64,000 nucleotides of DNA from Hymenobacter qilianensis (GCF_014489555.1 NZ_CP060784.1:682001-746000); one strand, 5' to 3'; numbered from the stretch's first letter, positions 46,300 through 55,259 are shown. The notes: generated by a model from the letters alone, not told the origin. A program made the numbers and translations.

Positions 46300-47538
46300 A
46301 TGTCACGAATTCTGAGTTTCCCCTTCATCCTATTGCTCATTTTAGCCGAATGGTACGGCTACCAAGCTATAAAAACCCTAATTCCGGCCAGCTCCATCAG
46401 CGGACGCCGAATCGCCGGAGCTATTTATTGGATCGTCACGGCGCTGTCCTGGGGCTTGGCTATCTGGGCCATTACCACCCGCCACAGCGGCCCCGCGCCC
46501 TACAAAACCTATGTTTCCAGCTTCCTGCTGGGCTTGTTACTAGCCAAAATAGTGGTAATGCTGTTTTTGCTACCCGAAGACCTGATTCGGGTGGGACGCT
46601 GGGCGGTGCGGCAGTTTACGCAGCGCGACACGGCCGCTACGGGCACGCCCATTACACGAAGTCAGTTTTTGAGTGGCTTGGCGCTGGTGGTGGCCGGCAT
46701 TCCATTTGTGGCCTTTATCTGGGGCATGTTTCGGGGCGCCACCGACTATCAGGTGAAGCGCGTAACGCTGCGCTTTCCCAACCTGCCGGCGTCATTTGAT
46801 GGCTTTAAAGTGCTTCAGATTTCGGATCTGCACACGGGCAGTTTTCAGTCGAGCGAGCCACTGGAACGAGCCGTCCGCATGATTAATAAGCAGGGCGCCG
46901 ACCTCATTTTTATGACCGGCGACTTAGTAAATAACGTGGCTACCGAGGTAGAAAATCACATTGATACGCTGGCCCAGATTCAGTCCAAGCTGCCTAAGTT
47001 CTCCGTTTTCGGCAACCACGACTACGGTGACTACGTGGAGTGGCCCAGCCCCGAAGCCAAGCGCGAAAACCTGGCCCGCCTGGCCCAGAACCACGCCAAA
47101 ATCGGGTGGCGCCTGCTTATGGATGAAAGCCACATGATAGAGCGCGACGGCGACAAAATAGCCGTGCTCGGCGTGCAGAACTGGGGGGCCCAAATGCGCT
47201 TTCCTAAGTACGGCGACCTGCCTAAAGCCCACGCCGCCAGCGGCGACGCGCCGTTCAAAATCCTGCTTTCCCACGACCCTTCGCACTGGGAAGGCGAGGT
47301 GCTCAACTACCCCGACATTGACCTGACGCTCTCGGGCCACACCCACGGCATGCAGTTTGGCGTAAACCTGCCCTTCTTCAAGTGGAGCCCCGTGCAGTAC
47401 GTGTATAAGCAGTGGTCTGGACTGTATAACAAGGGCCAGCAGTACCTGTATGTGAATACGGGCCTGGGCTTCATCGGCTATCCGGGCCGGGTGGGCTTCC
47501 TGCCCGAAATAACCGTGTTTGAGCTGCGCCGGGCTTAA
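46300..47538 (+). CDS. membrane-anchored metallophosphoesterase
   Basis: A 412-residue protein with four or so N-terminal membrane helices (residues about 5-25, 40-60, 70-90 and 125-145) and a C-terminal calcineurin-like domain: VLQISDLHTGSF, FMTGDLVNN, VFGNHDYGDY, ILLSHDPSHW and LTLSGHTHGMQFG give all five metal-binding motifs. The layout resembles YkuE/YaeI-type phosphodiesterases acting near membrane lipid phosphates, but the substrate is unknown. One G6 motif copy near 47183 is in frame. It ends at a strong terminator. Confidence 0.92.
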   Translation: MSRILSFPFILLLILAEWYGYQAIKTLIPASSISGRRIAGAIYWIVTALSWGLAIWAITTRHSGPAPYKTYVSSFLLGLLLAKIVVMLFLLPEDLIRVGRWAVRQFTQRDTAATGTPITRSQFLSGLALVVAGIPFVAFIWGMFRGATDYQVKRVTLRFPNLPASFDGFKVLQISDLHTGSFQSSEPLERAVRMINKQGADLIFMTGDLVNNVATEVENHIDTLAQIQSKLPKFSVFGNHDYGDYVEWPSPEAKRENLARLAQNHAKIGWRLLMDESHMIERDGDKIAVLGVQNWGAQMRFPKYGDLPKAHAASGDAPFKILLSHDPSHWEGEVLNYPDIDLTLSGHTHGMQFGVNLPFFKWSPVQYVYKQWSGLYNKGQQYLYVNTGLGFIGYPGRVGFLPEITVFELRRA

Positions 47539-47552
47539 GCAGCCATATTACT

Positions 47553-47603
47553 TATATATAAAAAAGCCCCCAACGCCAGCGTTGGGGGCTTTTTTATATA
47601 TAA
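47553..47603. terminator. bidirectional terminator
   Basis: TATATATAAAAAAGCCCCCA and its complete inverse TGGGGGCTTTTTTATATATA surround ACGCCAGCGT. It is a very long perfect palindrome after the metallophosphoesterase gene. Confidence 0.93.
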
Positions 47604-47695
47604 TAATTCAATTATAAAACTACAAACAACCTGAACCGTATAGCGGCCGTGGTCTGATCTTCGGACTGCTACTCCCTCCCTACTTAAATCTTATC

Positions 47696-48352
47696 ATGAA
47701 AAAGACCCTCTTATTATTCTCCTGCGCCGGTGCGCTGGCATTGGCATCCTGCTCGCAGGAAAAAGCGGCTGAAACGACCACCACCACTACGACGACCACG
47801 CAGACCGTCACGACGCCGGCCGCGTCGCGTACCCGCGCTAACCGCATTGCCACTCGTATGGCCACCGATCTGAAAATCACGGATACGACCGTGGTGGCCC
47901 GCGCCGAGGATATCTACTTCGAACGCTCGCGCCGCCTCGCGGAACTGGAAGCGCAGTACGCCACCGACACTACGGGCATGTACGCGGCTATGCAAACTAT
48001 TAATACCGAAACCGATACGCAGTTCAAAACCGTTTTTTCCGACCCGGCTCAGTACGATGCGTATGTGGCCAACCGCATGAATTACGCTGAGGAAATGTAC
48101 GTGGATGAAGCACCCGTAGCTTCAGCTTCAGATGTTGATCAGGGCGTAACCAAGGTAGAGGCCGACGGCGACACGAAAACCAAGTATGCCGACGGCACCA
48201 AGGTGAAAACCGAATCGGATGGCGAGATGAAAATAAAGGCCGCCGATGGCTCCAAAATGAAAGCGGAGTCGGATGGCGAGATGAAGATGAAGGCCAACGA
48301 CTCCAAATTGAAAGTGGACGACGACGGCGAAACCAAGATGAAAGAGGAATAA
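47696..48352 (+). CDS. lipoprotein with Thr tract and acidic C-terminal repeats
   Basis: A 218-residue protein, MKKTLLLFSCAGALALASCS, with lipobox LASC. A run of nine Thr follows the acylation site, then a helical middle domain (RANRIATRMATDLKI ... ERSRRLAELEAQY) and a C-terminal stretch (about residues 150-218) of degenerate repeats on the theme ADGSKMKAESDGEMKMKA. The repeats alternate acidic and lysine-rich segments. Likely surface-attached; the function is unknown. It is monocistronic between two terminators. Confidence 0.8.
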   Translation: MKKTLLLFSCAGALALASCSQEKAAETTTTTTTTTQTVTTPAASRTRANRIATRMATDLKITDTTVVARAEDIYFERSRRLAELEAQYATDTTGMYAAMQTINTETDTQFKTVFSDPAQYDAYVANRMNYAEEMYVDEAPVASASDVDQGVTKVEADGDTKTKYADGTKVKTESDGEMKIKAADGSKMKAESDGEMKMKANDSKLKVDDDGETKMKEE

Positions 48353-48384
48353 GAAACCCCTCTGTTCATTTTCTGGTTAATGGA

Positions 48385-48416
48385 AGCCCGCACCTGCAAC
48401 GGTGCGGGCTTTTTTT
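48385..48416 (+). terminator. rho-independent terminator
   Basis: AGCCCGCACC TGCAAC GGTGCGGGCT followed by a T-run. A perfect 10-bp stem about 33 bp after the lipoprotein stop. Confidence 0.93.
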
Positions 48417-48463
48417 GACTCAGTAGTTGGCTACCTTGCAGTTTGGTTGCGTTAGTATCGTTG

Positions 48464-49153
48464 ATGGGTTTATTGTCTCGTTTATTCACCGGATTCTGGA
48501 ATAAAGCCGCGCTGCTGCTGGTTGTGGGCCTGTTGGCGGCCTTGTCGGCCTCGGCTCAGCTGCGCGTATCGGGCACCATTACCAACGCCGCCGATGGCAA
48601 GCCCATACCCGGCACCACGGTACGCATCAAGGGCAATAAAACCGGCGTAGTAGCCAACAACGACGGCGACTTCCGCATCGACGTGGCGTATACCGACACG
48701 CTGGAGTTCATTTCGCTGGGCTTCGCAACCAAGCGAATGGCGCTGGGCCGCTCGGGACTTTCGCAGCTTATTGTGCAGGTAAAGCTCGACCGTGCCAGCA
48801 TTCAGCTGGGCGAAGTGCGGGTGCAGGAAGGTCGCCCGGCCGATGCTCAGATAAAAAAGGCCCTGCGCAACGTGCGCCGCCCCACGCCGCCCGCCAACGC
48901 CGTAAAACGCCCCCCAGCGCCCAAGCCGCTGTTCCCCGTCGACTCGACGGCCCCCAAAGCGCCGGTTGCCTCCCTTGAAAACCCGGCTAGTCTGCTCTAC
49001 GACGCGCTGTCGCGGGAGGGCAAGGCGCGGCGCAAGCTGGAGGAGCTGCAACAGCAGGAAGCGCTGAAGAAGAAAATGGAGCAGGCCCGCCGCGATCGGG
49101 AGCGGTACAATCGCAATTTCAAGGATAACCGGGGTACGAGTAGCAATTTGTAG
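48464..49153 (+). CDS. secreted carboxypeptidase-regulatory-like domain protein
   Basis: A 229-residue protein. The hydrophobic leader NKAALLLVVGLLAALSASAQ is followed by one CarboxypepD_reg-like beta-sandwich (LRVSGTITNAADGKPIPGTT, VVANNDGDFRIDVAYTDTLEF, SLGFATKRMAL). A Pro/Ala-rich linker and a long charged C-terminal helix (EGKARRKLEELQQQEALKKK) complete it. The domain is the one found at the N-terminus of SusC-type receptors, here without a barrel, so it may be a stand-alone surface or periplasmic protein. ATG 48464 is preferred to an upstream non-ATG start. Confidence 0.75.
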   Translation: MGLLSRLFTGFWNKAALLLVVGLLAALSASAQLRVSGTITNAADGKPIPGTTVRIKGNKTGVVANNDGDFRIDVAYTDTLEFISLGFATKRMALGRSGLSQLIVQVKLDRASIQLGEVRVQEGRPADAQIKKALRNVRRPTPPANAVKRPPAPKPLFPVDSTAPKAPVASLENPASLLYDALSREGKARRKLEELQQQEALKKKMEQARRDRERYNRNFKDNRGTSSNL

Positions 49154-49219
49154 CTCATAAGTACTGGCCACTAGGCGCTTCCCACAACAGCCGGCGCGCA
49201 ACCTGCGTAAGCCTAGGCT

Positions 49220-50137
49220 ATGAAAATTGGGTATCCCTGTGTAAACGAAACGCTTGACTGTAGCGCTGCCACCACCTTTCGGCTGGCTTCCTACACCGAT
49301 GAGCGCGTGGTAACCACTGTTACCAACAACCTAGCTTGTTTGCAGCGCATACTGGAATTCAACGTCCAGCATGGCTTGCTTTTCTTCCGAATCGGGTCCG
49401 GCATCGTGCCTTTTGGCTCCCACGCCGTGAACACGTTTCCGTGGCAGACCGAATTTGCCCCCCAGTTCCGTGCCATCGGCGATTATATCAAGGCCGAGCA
49501 GATGCGCATCTCCTTCCACCCCGATCAGTTTGTGGTGCTAAACTCGCCCGATCCGGGCATTGTGGAGCGCAGCATTGCCGAGCTGGTGTATCAGGGCTCG
49601 ATGCTGGATCTGATGGGCCTGGACAGCACCGCCAAGCTGCAAATTCACGTGGGCGGCCTCTACGGCGACCGCGACGTGGCCATTGAGCGCTTTATTGCCA
49701 CGTACCGCACGCTTCCAGAAGCAGTGCAGGTGCGCTTGGTTATCGAAAACGATGACCGCCTGTTTAGTCTGCGCGACTGCCTGCGGGTGCATGAGGCCGT
49801 GGGCATTCCCATTCTGTTCGACAACTTCCACCACGAGTGCCTCAACCACGACGAGCCTATGCAGGAAGCGCTGCGCCTGGCCGCCGGCACCTGGCACCCC
49901 ACCCACGACGGCGTGCTGATGATGGATTACAGCTCGCAGCAGCTTGGTGAGCGCAAGGGCAAGCACACTTCGTCGTTGGTAGAAGAGCGGTTCCGCGAGT
50001 TTGTCACGCACCTCAACGGCCTCGACGTAGATATGATGCTTGAAATCAAAGACAAAGAAGCCAGCGCCCTGCGCGCCGTGGCCATTCTGCGCGAGTTGGG
50101 CTTGGCGGCGCCACTTCCGCTCAGCGCTTCCGTTTAG
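49220..50137 (+). CDS. uvsE: UV damage endonuclease
   Basis: A 305-residue UvdE/UvsE-family TIM-barrel endonuclease that nicks 5' of UV photoproducts. It has the N-terminus MKIGYPCVNETL, a NLACLQRILEFN helix, FRIGSGIVPFGSH, MRISFHPDQFVVLNS (metal ligands), LQIHVGGLYGDRD, RLVIENDDRLFS with metal-binding Glu, ILFDNFHHECLN and DYSSQQLGERKGKHTSS near the C-terminus. All expected metal-binding blocks are present. One G6 motif copy (49458-49463) encodes FAPQ. Confidence 0.96.
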   Translation: MKIGYPCVNETLDCSAATTFRLASYTDERVVTTVTNNLACLQRILEFNVQHGLLFFRIGSGIVPFGSHAVNTFPWQTEFAPQFRAIGDYIKAEQMRISFHPDQFVVLNSPDPGIVERSIAELVYQGSMLDLMGLDSTAKLQIHVGGLYGDRDVAIERFIATYRTLPEAVQVRLVIENDDRLFSLRDCLRVHEAVGIPILFDNFHHECLNHDEPMQEALRLAAGTWHPTHDGVLMMDYSSQQLGERKGKHTSSLVEERFREFVTHLNGLDVDMMLEIKDKEASALRAVAILRELGLAAPLPLSASV

Positions 50138-50167
50138 GCTTACCATACGTCATTCATTCCTCTTCTC

Positions 50168-50527
50168 ATGTCCGAAAAAAATGCCCCCCAATCTGGTGCT
50201 GAGCTGCTGGCCGCCACTGTACACGCCCTGCACGGCGGCCTTACTTCTCTGCCGTTGAGCACAGCTCACACCAACATTGACACTTGGCAGGAAACCCTAC
50301 AGCAGAGCGGTATTCCGGAGCTGCAAAACATTGACCGCGAGCTGGGTAACCTGCAAGAATTGCTCAGCGACACCGATGGAATTGATGGTGCTGCCGTTGG
50401 CGACTCGTTGGATATGCTGGGCACGCAGACGCTTCAGGCCGCCGCCCATGCCACTCCCGATTCACAAGCCGCCCTTCGCGCCCTCGGCGACTTACTGCTG
50501 CAACACAGCGCCAAGCTTAAGGAATAA
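50168..50527 (+). CDS. small helical hypothetical protein
   Basis: A 119-residue acidic, all-helical protein without leader. It has repeated amphipathic helices (AELLAATVHALHGGLTSL, IPELQNIDRELGNLQELL, AALRALGDLLLQHSAKL). No family was recognised. It starts 30 bp after uvsE and ends at a shared terminator, so it is probably cotranscribed with uvsE. A G6 motif copy lies in the first codons (50184-50189), encoding KNAPQSG. Confidence 0.65.
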   Translation: MSEKNAPQSGAELLAATVHALHGGLTSLPLSTAHTNIDTWQETLQQSGIPELQNIDRELGNLQELLSDTDGIDGAAVGDSLDMLGTQTLQAAAHATPDSQAALRALGDLLLQHSAKLKE

Positions 50528-50546
50528 ATAAGCAATCAACATTCGC

Positions 50547-50583
50547 AAAAAAGCCCCCCAGGTATTATCTGGGGGCTTTTTTG
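50547..50583. terminator. bidirectional terminator
   Basis: AAAAAAGCCCCCCAG GTATTAT CTGGGGGCTTTTTT. One arm has C6, the other only G5, leaving a bulge, which fits the one-base loss seen elsewhere. It lies between convergent genes. Confidence 0.92.
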
Positions 50584-50600
50584 TAAATCTCAACCAAGGG

Positions 50601-50936
50601 TTAGCGCGTGGGCGGCAATTCGCGGGTTGGGCGCTTCTTATTGTTCATCCGTTTGGTACGGCGGTCAGTGGTGGTTTCTATGCCCGGCGAAGCTTGCCCA
50701 TCCATCACCGTCTGCCGTTTGCGCACGCGCTCCTGAGTAGCCGCCGCGGCCTGCGCACCCTGGTCGATGGTGCCGCGCTCCGTATTCTGGGGCGTTTTGG
50801 CGGGGTTGATGGGAGCTGGCGTGGCTGGTTGCGGGGGCGCAGTAGTAGAGGCAGGAGGCGTAGCTGGCGCGGGCACTGTTTGGGCATACGCCGATGCGCT
50901 TAACAGCAAAGCAGCAAAAAGGAATTTCGTTTTCAT
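50601..50936 (-). CDS. secreted Pro/Ala/Thr-rich hypothetical protein
   Basis: A 111-residue protein. The signal peptide MKTKFLFAALLLSASAYAQ is followed by a proline/alanine/threonine-rich region of about 35 residues, then a more polar, Gln/Arg-rich tail ending in NNKKRPTRELPPTR. It is low in complexity and has no family. Its composition resembles the next gene downstream on the same strand, suggesting a small group of unstructured envelope or secreted proteins. Confidence 0.65.
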   Translation of the reverse strand: MKTKFLFAALLLSASAYAQTVPAPATPPASTTAPPQPATPAPINPAKTPQNTERGTIDQGAQAAAATQERVRKRQTVMDGQASPGIETTTDRRTKRMNNKKRPTRELPPTR

Positions 50937-51129
50937 ATTATTCAGAGGATCAAATCAGGATAACTTCATTACGAGTATGCGACACACCACAATAAGTACG
51001 TAATCTGAACTGTGACGACCGCTTTTACTTTTAACGGTGTATATAATTTTGGCTTTCTAATCTTATAGAAATAGTCAAAATCAATACATAAATAGAGATT
51101 AAATCTGCTCTGAATTATAGGAAAGTAAA

Positions 51130-51176
51130 AATAAATAAAGCCTGCTTTACGTACGTAAAGCAGGCTTTATTTATTA
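51130..51176. terminator. bidirectional terminator
   Basis: AATAAATAAAGCCTGCTTTA and TAAAGCAGGCTTTATTTATT flank CGTACG. The palindrome is perfect, lies in an AT-rich gap and does not use the G6 word. Confidence 0.93.
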
Positions 51177-51198
51177 GATCGAAATCAGGTTAAAAAGC

Positions 51199-51519
51199 TT
51201 AGTCTTTTGGATCAGACTTCATTTTAGACTTTTTCTTTTTGTTCTTCACTTTCACGTCAGCTGCCTCATCCTTAGGAGCGGCAACGGCTGGCTGCGTGGT
51301 AGTGCTCTGCGTTTCTACCGTAGTAGAAGTTTGCGTAGGAGCAGTAGTGGTGGTGTTGATAGTAGCGTCAGTGGCCGGAGTCGTCTGAGTGGTGGTGCTC
51401 TGAGTCGTGGTAGGCGTCGTTGGCTGCGTAGTAGTCGTGCTCTGAGTTGTGGTAGTCTGGGCGTTAGCAGCAGAAATTCCGGCAACCAACAAAGCGACTA
51501 AAATCAGTGACTTTTTCAT
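51199..51519 (-). CDS. secreted Thr-rich protein with basic tail
   Basis: A 106-residue protein. MKKSLILVALLVAGISAANA is a clear signal peptide. About 60 residues consist almost only of Thr, Gln, Ser and Pro (imperfect TTTQSTT units), and a strongly basic tail KVKNKKKKSKMKSDPKD closes it. Likely exported and disordered, perhaps glycosylated. No family was recognised. It is unlinked to any obvious operon. Confidence 0.7.
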   Translation of the reverse strand: MKKSLILVALLVAGISAANAQTTTTQSTTTTQPTTPTTTQSTTTQTTPATDATINTTTTAPTQTSTTVETQSTTTQPAVAAPKDEAADVKVKNKKKKSKMKSDPKD

Positions 51520-51866
51520 AATACAGTACTAAGTTGAAAAGAGATTTTTGAGAGTCAGGAGTAAGTGCAAATGCACAAGCAATATCTGTCAGAATATAAT
51601 TGCAAGCCCTCAACGAAAACAAGAACGAATAGGTTACAAAGCTTAGTATTTATTGAAATAGAATATACTCATTCTATCTATTCAATAAAATCATAACACG
51701 TTCACAAAGGCCATTTTAAGATTTAAAAATAAATTTAAAACAGTTGGTATTTTTAAATATCAGCACCCATTTTATTTACCCCAAATCTTCTTTGGCTACT
51801 GACTCGCAGGGCTCACCAGCTTGGCAATTTGCCCCCCAGACCCACACGTAGCCAGTGTGTCGCGGC
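51520..51866. other. AT-rich intergenic region
   Basis: 347 bp, much more AT-rich than the flanking genes. It holds one copy of the dispersed word (C-run 51832-51837) close to the downstream DUF4097 stop. No gene, hairpin or clear promoter consensus was recognised. Confidence 0.4.
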
Positions 51867-52583
51867 TTAGTTCTGCTTGCGGAAGAACACGTCGCCGCTG
51901 ATGGACTCGAGGCGAATAGCCGGGCCGCTGCTGCCCAGCGTGCCGCGCACCTGGTAGCCCACGGGCGAGTTGTTCTTATTACCGTTCAACGCAATGTCCT
52001 GATTGGTGTATACCTCGCCCGTGATGGTTTTGAGAGCTACCTCAGCGCCTTTTGCCGCCGGCCAGCTCACATCCACAAAGCCGCTGATAGATTTGGCTTC
52101 CAATGGGCCATTCAAGCCTTTTACCTCAATGTTGCCGCTAATGGTATTCACTTGAACAGTGGCGCCAGCGGGCACCTCAATCACGTAGTCGATGCGGGCG
52201 CAGAGGCGATACGAGCCCTTGCCGTTATCGCCCGTGTCGTTCCAGGTGCTGTAACCCTCACCATCGGGGCAGTCGGCTTCTTTGCTATTACGCAGCATCT
52301 CTTTATCGAATGCCGACTTAACTCTCACCTCGTCGCCTTGCGTGTTCAGGGTCAGCAACAGAGCGTCATTGAGCTTATTTTGGTTGATGGTAACCGAGGC
52401 ACGCACGGCTACTTCCTTGCCGCTGCCGCCTTTAATTTGGATACTGGACGCCTGTTGCAGATCCAGCACCAGCCGCTGCTTCGAGCTCAGGGGGGCCTTT
52501 TTCTCGATTATTTTCTGGGCTTCGGCAGGGCTCGTGCCCAAAAGCAGGGCACTCAGGGCCCCAAGTAGCAGGAATAGTTTCAT
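51867..52583 (-). CDS. DUF4097-like beta-helix surface/periplasmic protein (module 1, distal)
   Basis: A 238-residue exported protein with leader MKLFLLLGALSALLLGTSPAEA. The mature part is a regular series of short strands of the type found in DUF4097 and GIN-type head domains: VQVNTISGNIEVKGLNGPLE, AKSISGFVDVSWPA, ALKTITGEVYTNQDIAL, RLESISGDVFFRKQN. The recurrent xxISGxV unit suggests a right-handed beta-helix. It is last in the first sigma/anti-sigma module. The function of such proteins is unknown. Confidence 0.82.
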   Translation of the reverse strand: MKLFLLLGALSALLLGTSPAEAQKIIEKKAPLSSKQRLVLDLQQASSIQIKGGSGKEVAVRASVTINQNKLNDALLLTLNTQGDEVRVKSAFDKEMLRNSKEADCPDGEGYSTWNDTGDNGKGSYRLCARIDYVIEVPAGATVQVNTISGNIEVKGLNGPLEAKSISGFVDVSWPAAKGAEVALKTITGEVYTNQDIALNGNKNNSPVGYQVRGTLGSSGPAIRLESISGDVFFRKQN

Positions 52584-52634
52584 GACAAAGCAGTGATTAA
52601 GATTGTGTAACCAATTGATATGCAGACAGAAATA

Positions 52635-53411
52635 TTACTTGGCTTTGCGAACGAACACGTCGCCGCTTATTGATTGCAGGGCGATTTTGGTACCACCGCC
52701 ATTCACGCTGCCCTCCACGGTTTGGCCACCTACGCGGCGCAACCCGTCGTCCTCTTTGCCCTTGCCCATGTTGATGTCGAAGTCGGTGTAGACTTCACCC
52801 GAAATGGTGCGCAGTTGAAGCGTGGTTTTGCTGCTGGCCGGCATCGTGACATCGACCGCACCACTCACGCTGGAAATAGAGCTGGGAGATTTGCCCACCC
52901 CAGCGTAGCGCACGATAATATCGCTGCTGATGCTGTTGGCTACAACTCCGCCGCCCATATTCAGGAGCTGCGCGTCGCCGTTCTTCATGTTCACTTCCAG
53001 GTCGCCCTGCAAGTCGGTTACTTTCAGATTGCCGCTGCCAAACTGGGTTTGGGTAAACACGACCGCTGTTTGGCGCGGCACCCGGATTACATAGTCAGTA
53101 TCCTTGCGGGAAGCCTGCACCACGCGAACCACATTATCCTTTTCAGTCACGGAGAGGCCAATCTTGGTGTTGTCGACGGCTGAGTTGTACACGGGCCGCA
53201 GCCCTTCGGCGCGCTTAGGCGCCGGCTCGAAACCGTTGCCCCGAATGATGAGCTCATCACCGTTGTAGCCTTCCAGCGTGACGTTGCTGCCGTTCATATC
53301 CAGCACAATTTTGCGGGCTTTACCGCCGAGCTTAAGCTTATATTCCTGGGCCCACAGGGCCGGACTAGCCGCTAACAGGTAGATTAGAGTGAGAAACAGA
53401 GTCTTTTTCAT
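52635..53411 (-). CDS. DUF4097-like beta-helix surface/periplasmic protein (module 1, proximal)
   Basis: A 258-residue exported protein, leader MKKTLFLTLIYLLAASPALWA. Strand repeats include IVLDMNGSNVTLEGYNGDEL, LKVTDLQGDLEVNMKNGDAQ, VANSISSDIIVRYAG, SSVSGAVDVTMPA, LRTISGEVYTDFDINM and ALQSISGDVFVRKAK. The ending VRKAK is shared with the repaired protein at 61055-61941 (IRKAK). It belongs to the same operon-like block as the anti-sigma gene upstream, though 217 bp separate them, including a G5-CTTTTTT half-terminator at 53467 and a decayed family B fragment near 53550. Confidence 0.82.
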   Translation of the reverse strand: MKKTLFLTLIYLLAASPALWAQEYKLKLGGKARKIVLDMNGSNVTLEGYNGDELIIRGNGFEPAPKRAEGLRPVYNSAVDNTKIGLSVTEKDNVVRVVQASRKDTDYVIRVPRQTAVVFTQTQFGSGNLKVTDLQGDLEVNMKNGDAQLLNMGGGVVANSISSDIIVRYAGVGKSPSSISSVSGAVDVTMPASSKTTLQLRTISGEVYTDFDINMGKGKEDDGLRRVGGQTVEGSVNGGGTKIALQSISGDVFVRKAK

Positions 53412-53628
53412 GACAAAGAGAAGTGGAGTAGAAAAGGAGTCGAACGTACCCGCAACCGCGACTTCCGGGGGCTTTTTTCAAGCCCAGTTCGTTGGGAAAA
53501 TGAATTGAAAGGGGAATCAAAAATTGTGTAGGTGAGCTTATCAGGTAGCCATATCGAGCTGAGCGAAGCATCTTTTTAGCTTCGTAACCAGCACCTTTGC
53601 TTCGGTCAGACCTGTACGATGTTGCGTT

Positions 53629-54479
53629 TTATATCTGTATCAGCTGACCCAGCCCAGACTCCGCCTGCTGGCGCACGATGGGCAAGGCATCGCGCCGCTG
53701 CGACAGACGCTCCAGCTCAGGCACAGCGCGCCTTTCGCGCAGGGCTACCAGCAGCTCGATGAGCATAATCTGCACGTTGGGGTCGGTTTGAATAGTAAGA
53801 GATTGCACGAAGGCCTCTCCTACTCGCGGGTCGTCGCGGAGGCGATAAAGAGCCTGCCCGGCGGCCAGCCGCACGTTGGTATTTGGGTCGAAGTTGAGCG
53901 TGTTGATGAGTGCCTGCACCGTTGGGTCGGCACTGCCCTCAGTGCCTCCGGCCATCTCATTTACCAGCTGAATCCGGTCGCTGGCGGAGAGGGAAGGCGC
54001 CACAGGATTTACCTTGAGCGCACGAAAGCGTGGGTCGGTGGTAGTCTCAGTCGTGGTGACGCCGGCAACATCAGCTCCCATGGGCCGCCACAGGTTGCCG
54101 AGTAGAACACCCGTAGCCAGTAGCAAGAGACTGGCGGCAATGCGCAGCCACCACGCAGCCGACTGCTCCGACGCGGCAGGCTCTAAGCGTACTACTTTCG
54201 CTTCGCCCACTCCCGATTTGGGCTTCGAGAGCGCCGCTTTTTCCCGCTCCAGCGTGGCCATAAAGTTCACGCGCAGCGCTAGCGGAGGACTTACGGGCTC
54301 GGCTGCTTCAAATTTGCCCCCAGCTCCTGCAACTGCGCTACGCGCTCCTGGCAGCGAGGGCAGTTGGCTACGTGGGCCGCCATCCGGGCCGTTTGCTCCG
54401 GGGGCAGGCTGTGCTCGGCATAGTCAACCAGCAGGTCGGCTACGTCGAGGCAATCGGAAGATGAAGGCGTGATATTCAT
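53629..54479 (-). CDS. zinc-finger anti-sigma factor with HEAT-like repeats (frameshift)
   Basis: About 283 residues when repaired. The N-terminal anti-sigma zinc-finger has HVANCPRCQERV (HxxxCxxC), followed by a membrane helix (WWLRIAASLLLLATGVLLG) and a periplasmic HEAT-like helical repeat region (NTLNFDPNTNVRLAAGQAL, LTIQTDPNVQIMLIELLVAL). The frame breaks at C5 run 54317-54321. One base restores QELGGKFEAAEPVSPPLALR and links the zinc finger to the rest. It lies 5 bp after the ECF sigma gene, its likely partner. The architecture equals that of the gene at 62758-63669. Confidence 0.85.
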
Positions 54480-54484
54480 GGTCG

Positions 54485-55024
54485 TTAGTTGAAATAAATG
54501 GTGCGCAAGGCTTGTAAGGCCCGGTGCGCTTTTACTTTGGCCGCGCCCGCCGTGCAGCCCAGCATGTCGGCTATTTCCTCGTAGCTGAAGCCCTGGAAGC
54601 GGTGCAGCACCAGGATTTCGTGTTGCGCGGGCGGCAGCAGGGCCATAGCCTCGTGCAAATCCTGCTCGCGGTCAACGGCGGCCGTGTGGCGGAAGGCCGC
54701 GCCGCCCAAGGCCCCTTTGCGCTCCACTTCCACCACGTCGGTGGTGCGCATTTTTTGGTTGCGCTGCCAGTGGTCGGTGTGCACGTTGCGGGCCAGCTGG
54801 TAGGCCCAGGCCCGGAAGGGCTGCCCCGGCCGGTAGCTGGCCCGGTACTTCAGCAGGCGCTCAAACACGGTTTGCGTGAGGTCTTGGCTGGTTTCGTAGT
54901 CGCTGGTGAGGCGGTAGAGGAAGTTAAACAGTGGCCCTTGGTAGCGCTCGAACAACGGCACCACCTGGTCGAGGTCGTCGGCCTGCACGGCTGCCATTAG
55001 TTCTTCGTCGCTTCTGGTTTCCAC
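54485..55024 (-). CDS. ECF-type RNA polymerase sigma factor (module 1)
   Basis: A 179-residue sigma-70 family ECF factor. Region 2 contains LFNFLYRLTSDYETSQDLTQ and RAWAYQLARNVHTDHWQRN, and region 4 contains LPPAQHEILVLHRFQGFSYE and IADMLGCTAGAAKVKAHRAL as the helix-turn-helix. GTG at 55024 is the apparent start. It is followed by its zinc-finger anti-sigma gene. It may direct transcription of this module and of envelope genes nearby; targets are not visible from sequence alone. Confidence 0.93.
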   Translation of the reverse strand: METRSDEELMAAVQADDLDQVVPLFERYQGPLFNFLYRLTSDYETSQDLTQTVFERLLKYRASYRPGQPFRAWAYQLARNVHTDHWQRNQKMRTTDVVEVERKGALGGAAFRHTAAVDREQDLHEAMALLPPAQHEILVLHRFQGFSYEEIADMLGCTAGAAKVKAHRALQALRTIYFN

Positions 55025-55147
55025 CGCGTGAGTTTTGGAGTTGGATTGCAGCGAGTACCGGGAGATTTGGCAATCGTTACAAGGGTATTAAAATATTTTT
55101 CTTGAGAGGTAAAAACTGTCTAGGAATACATGACATAATCTCGGAAC

Positions 55148-55259
55148 GTCATGCAGAGCATGTGGCGCATCAAGCCAGGGACGACGCATCTCTCGCCTGT
55201 TTAGCGGAATTACTAATCAGACATCAGCACGCGAGATGCTTCTCTCTGCTCTGCATGAC
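55148..55259. repeat. inverted-repeat element, family B copy 5
   Basis: GTCATGCAGAGC ... GCTCTGCATGAC ends with the internal GTTTAGCGGAATTACTAATCAG segment shared with copies 1 and 4. The left arm carries a foreign-looking GTGGCGCATCAAGCCAGGGA stretch, so this copy is partly decayed. The 55025-55351 gap holds only this element and the terminator. Confidence 0.78.

Noticed and set aside
53546..53610. Further family B element upstream of the DUF4097 gene
   Set aside because: Only GAGCTGAGCGAAGCATCT-like fragments remain, with no matching right end. It is a decayed fragment at most.
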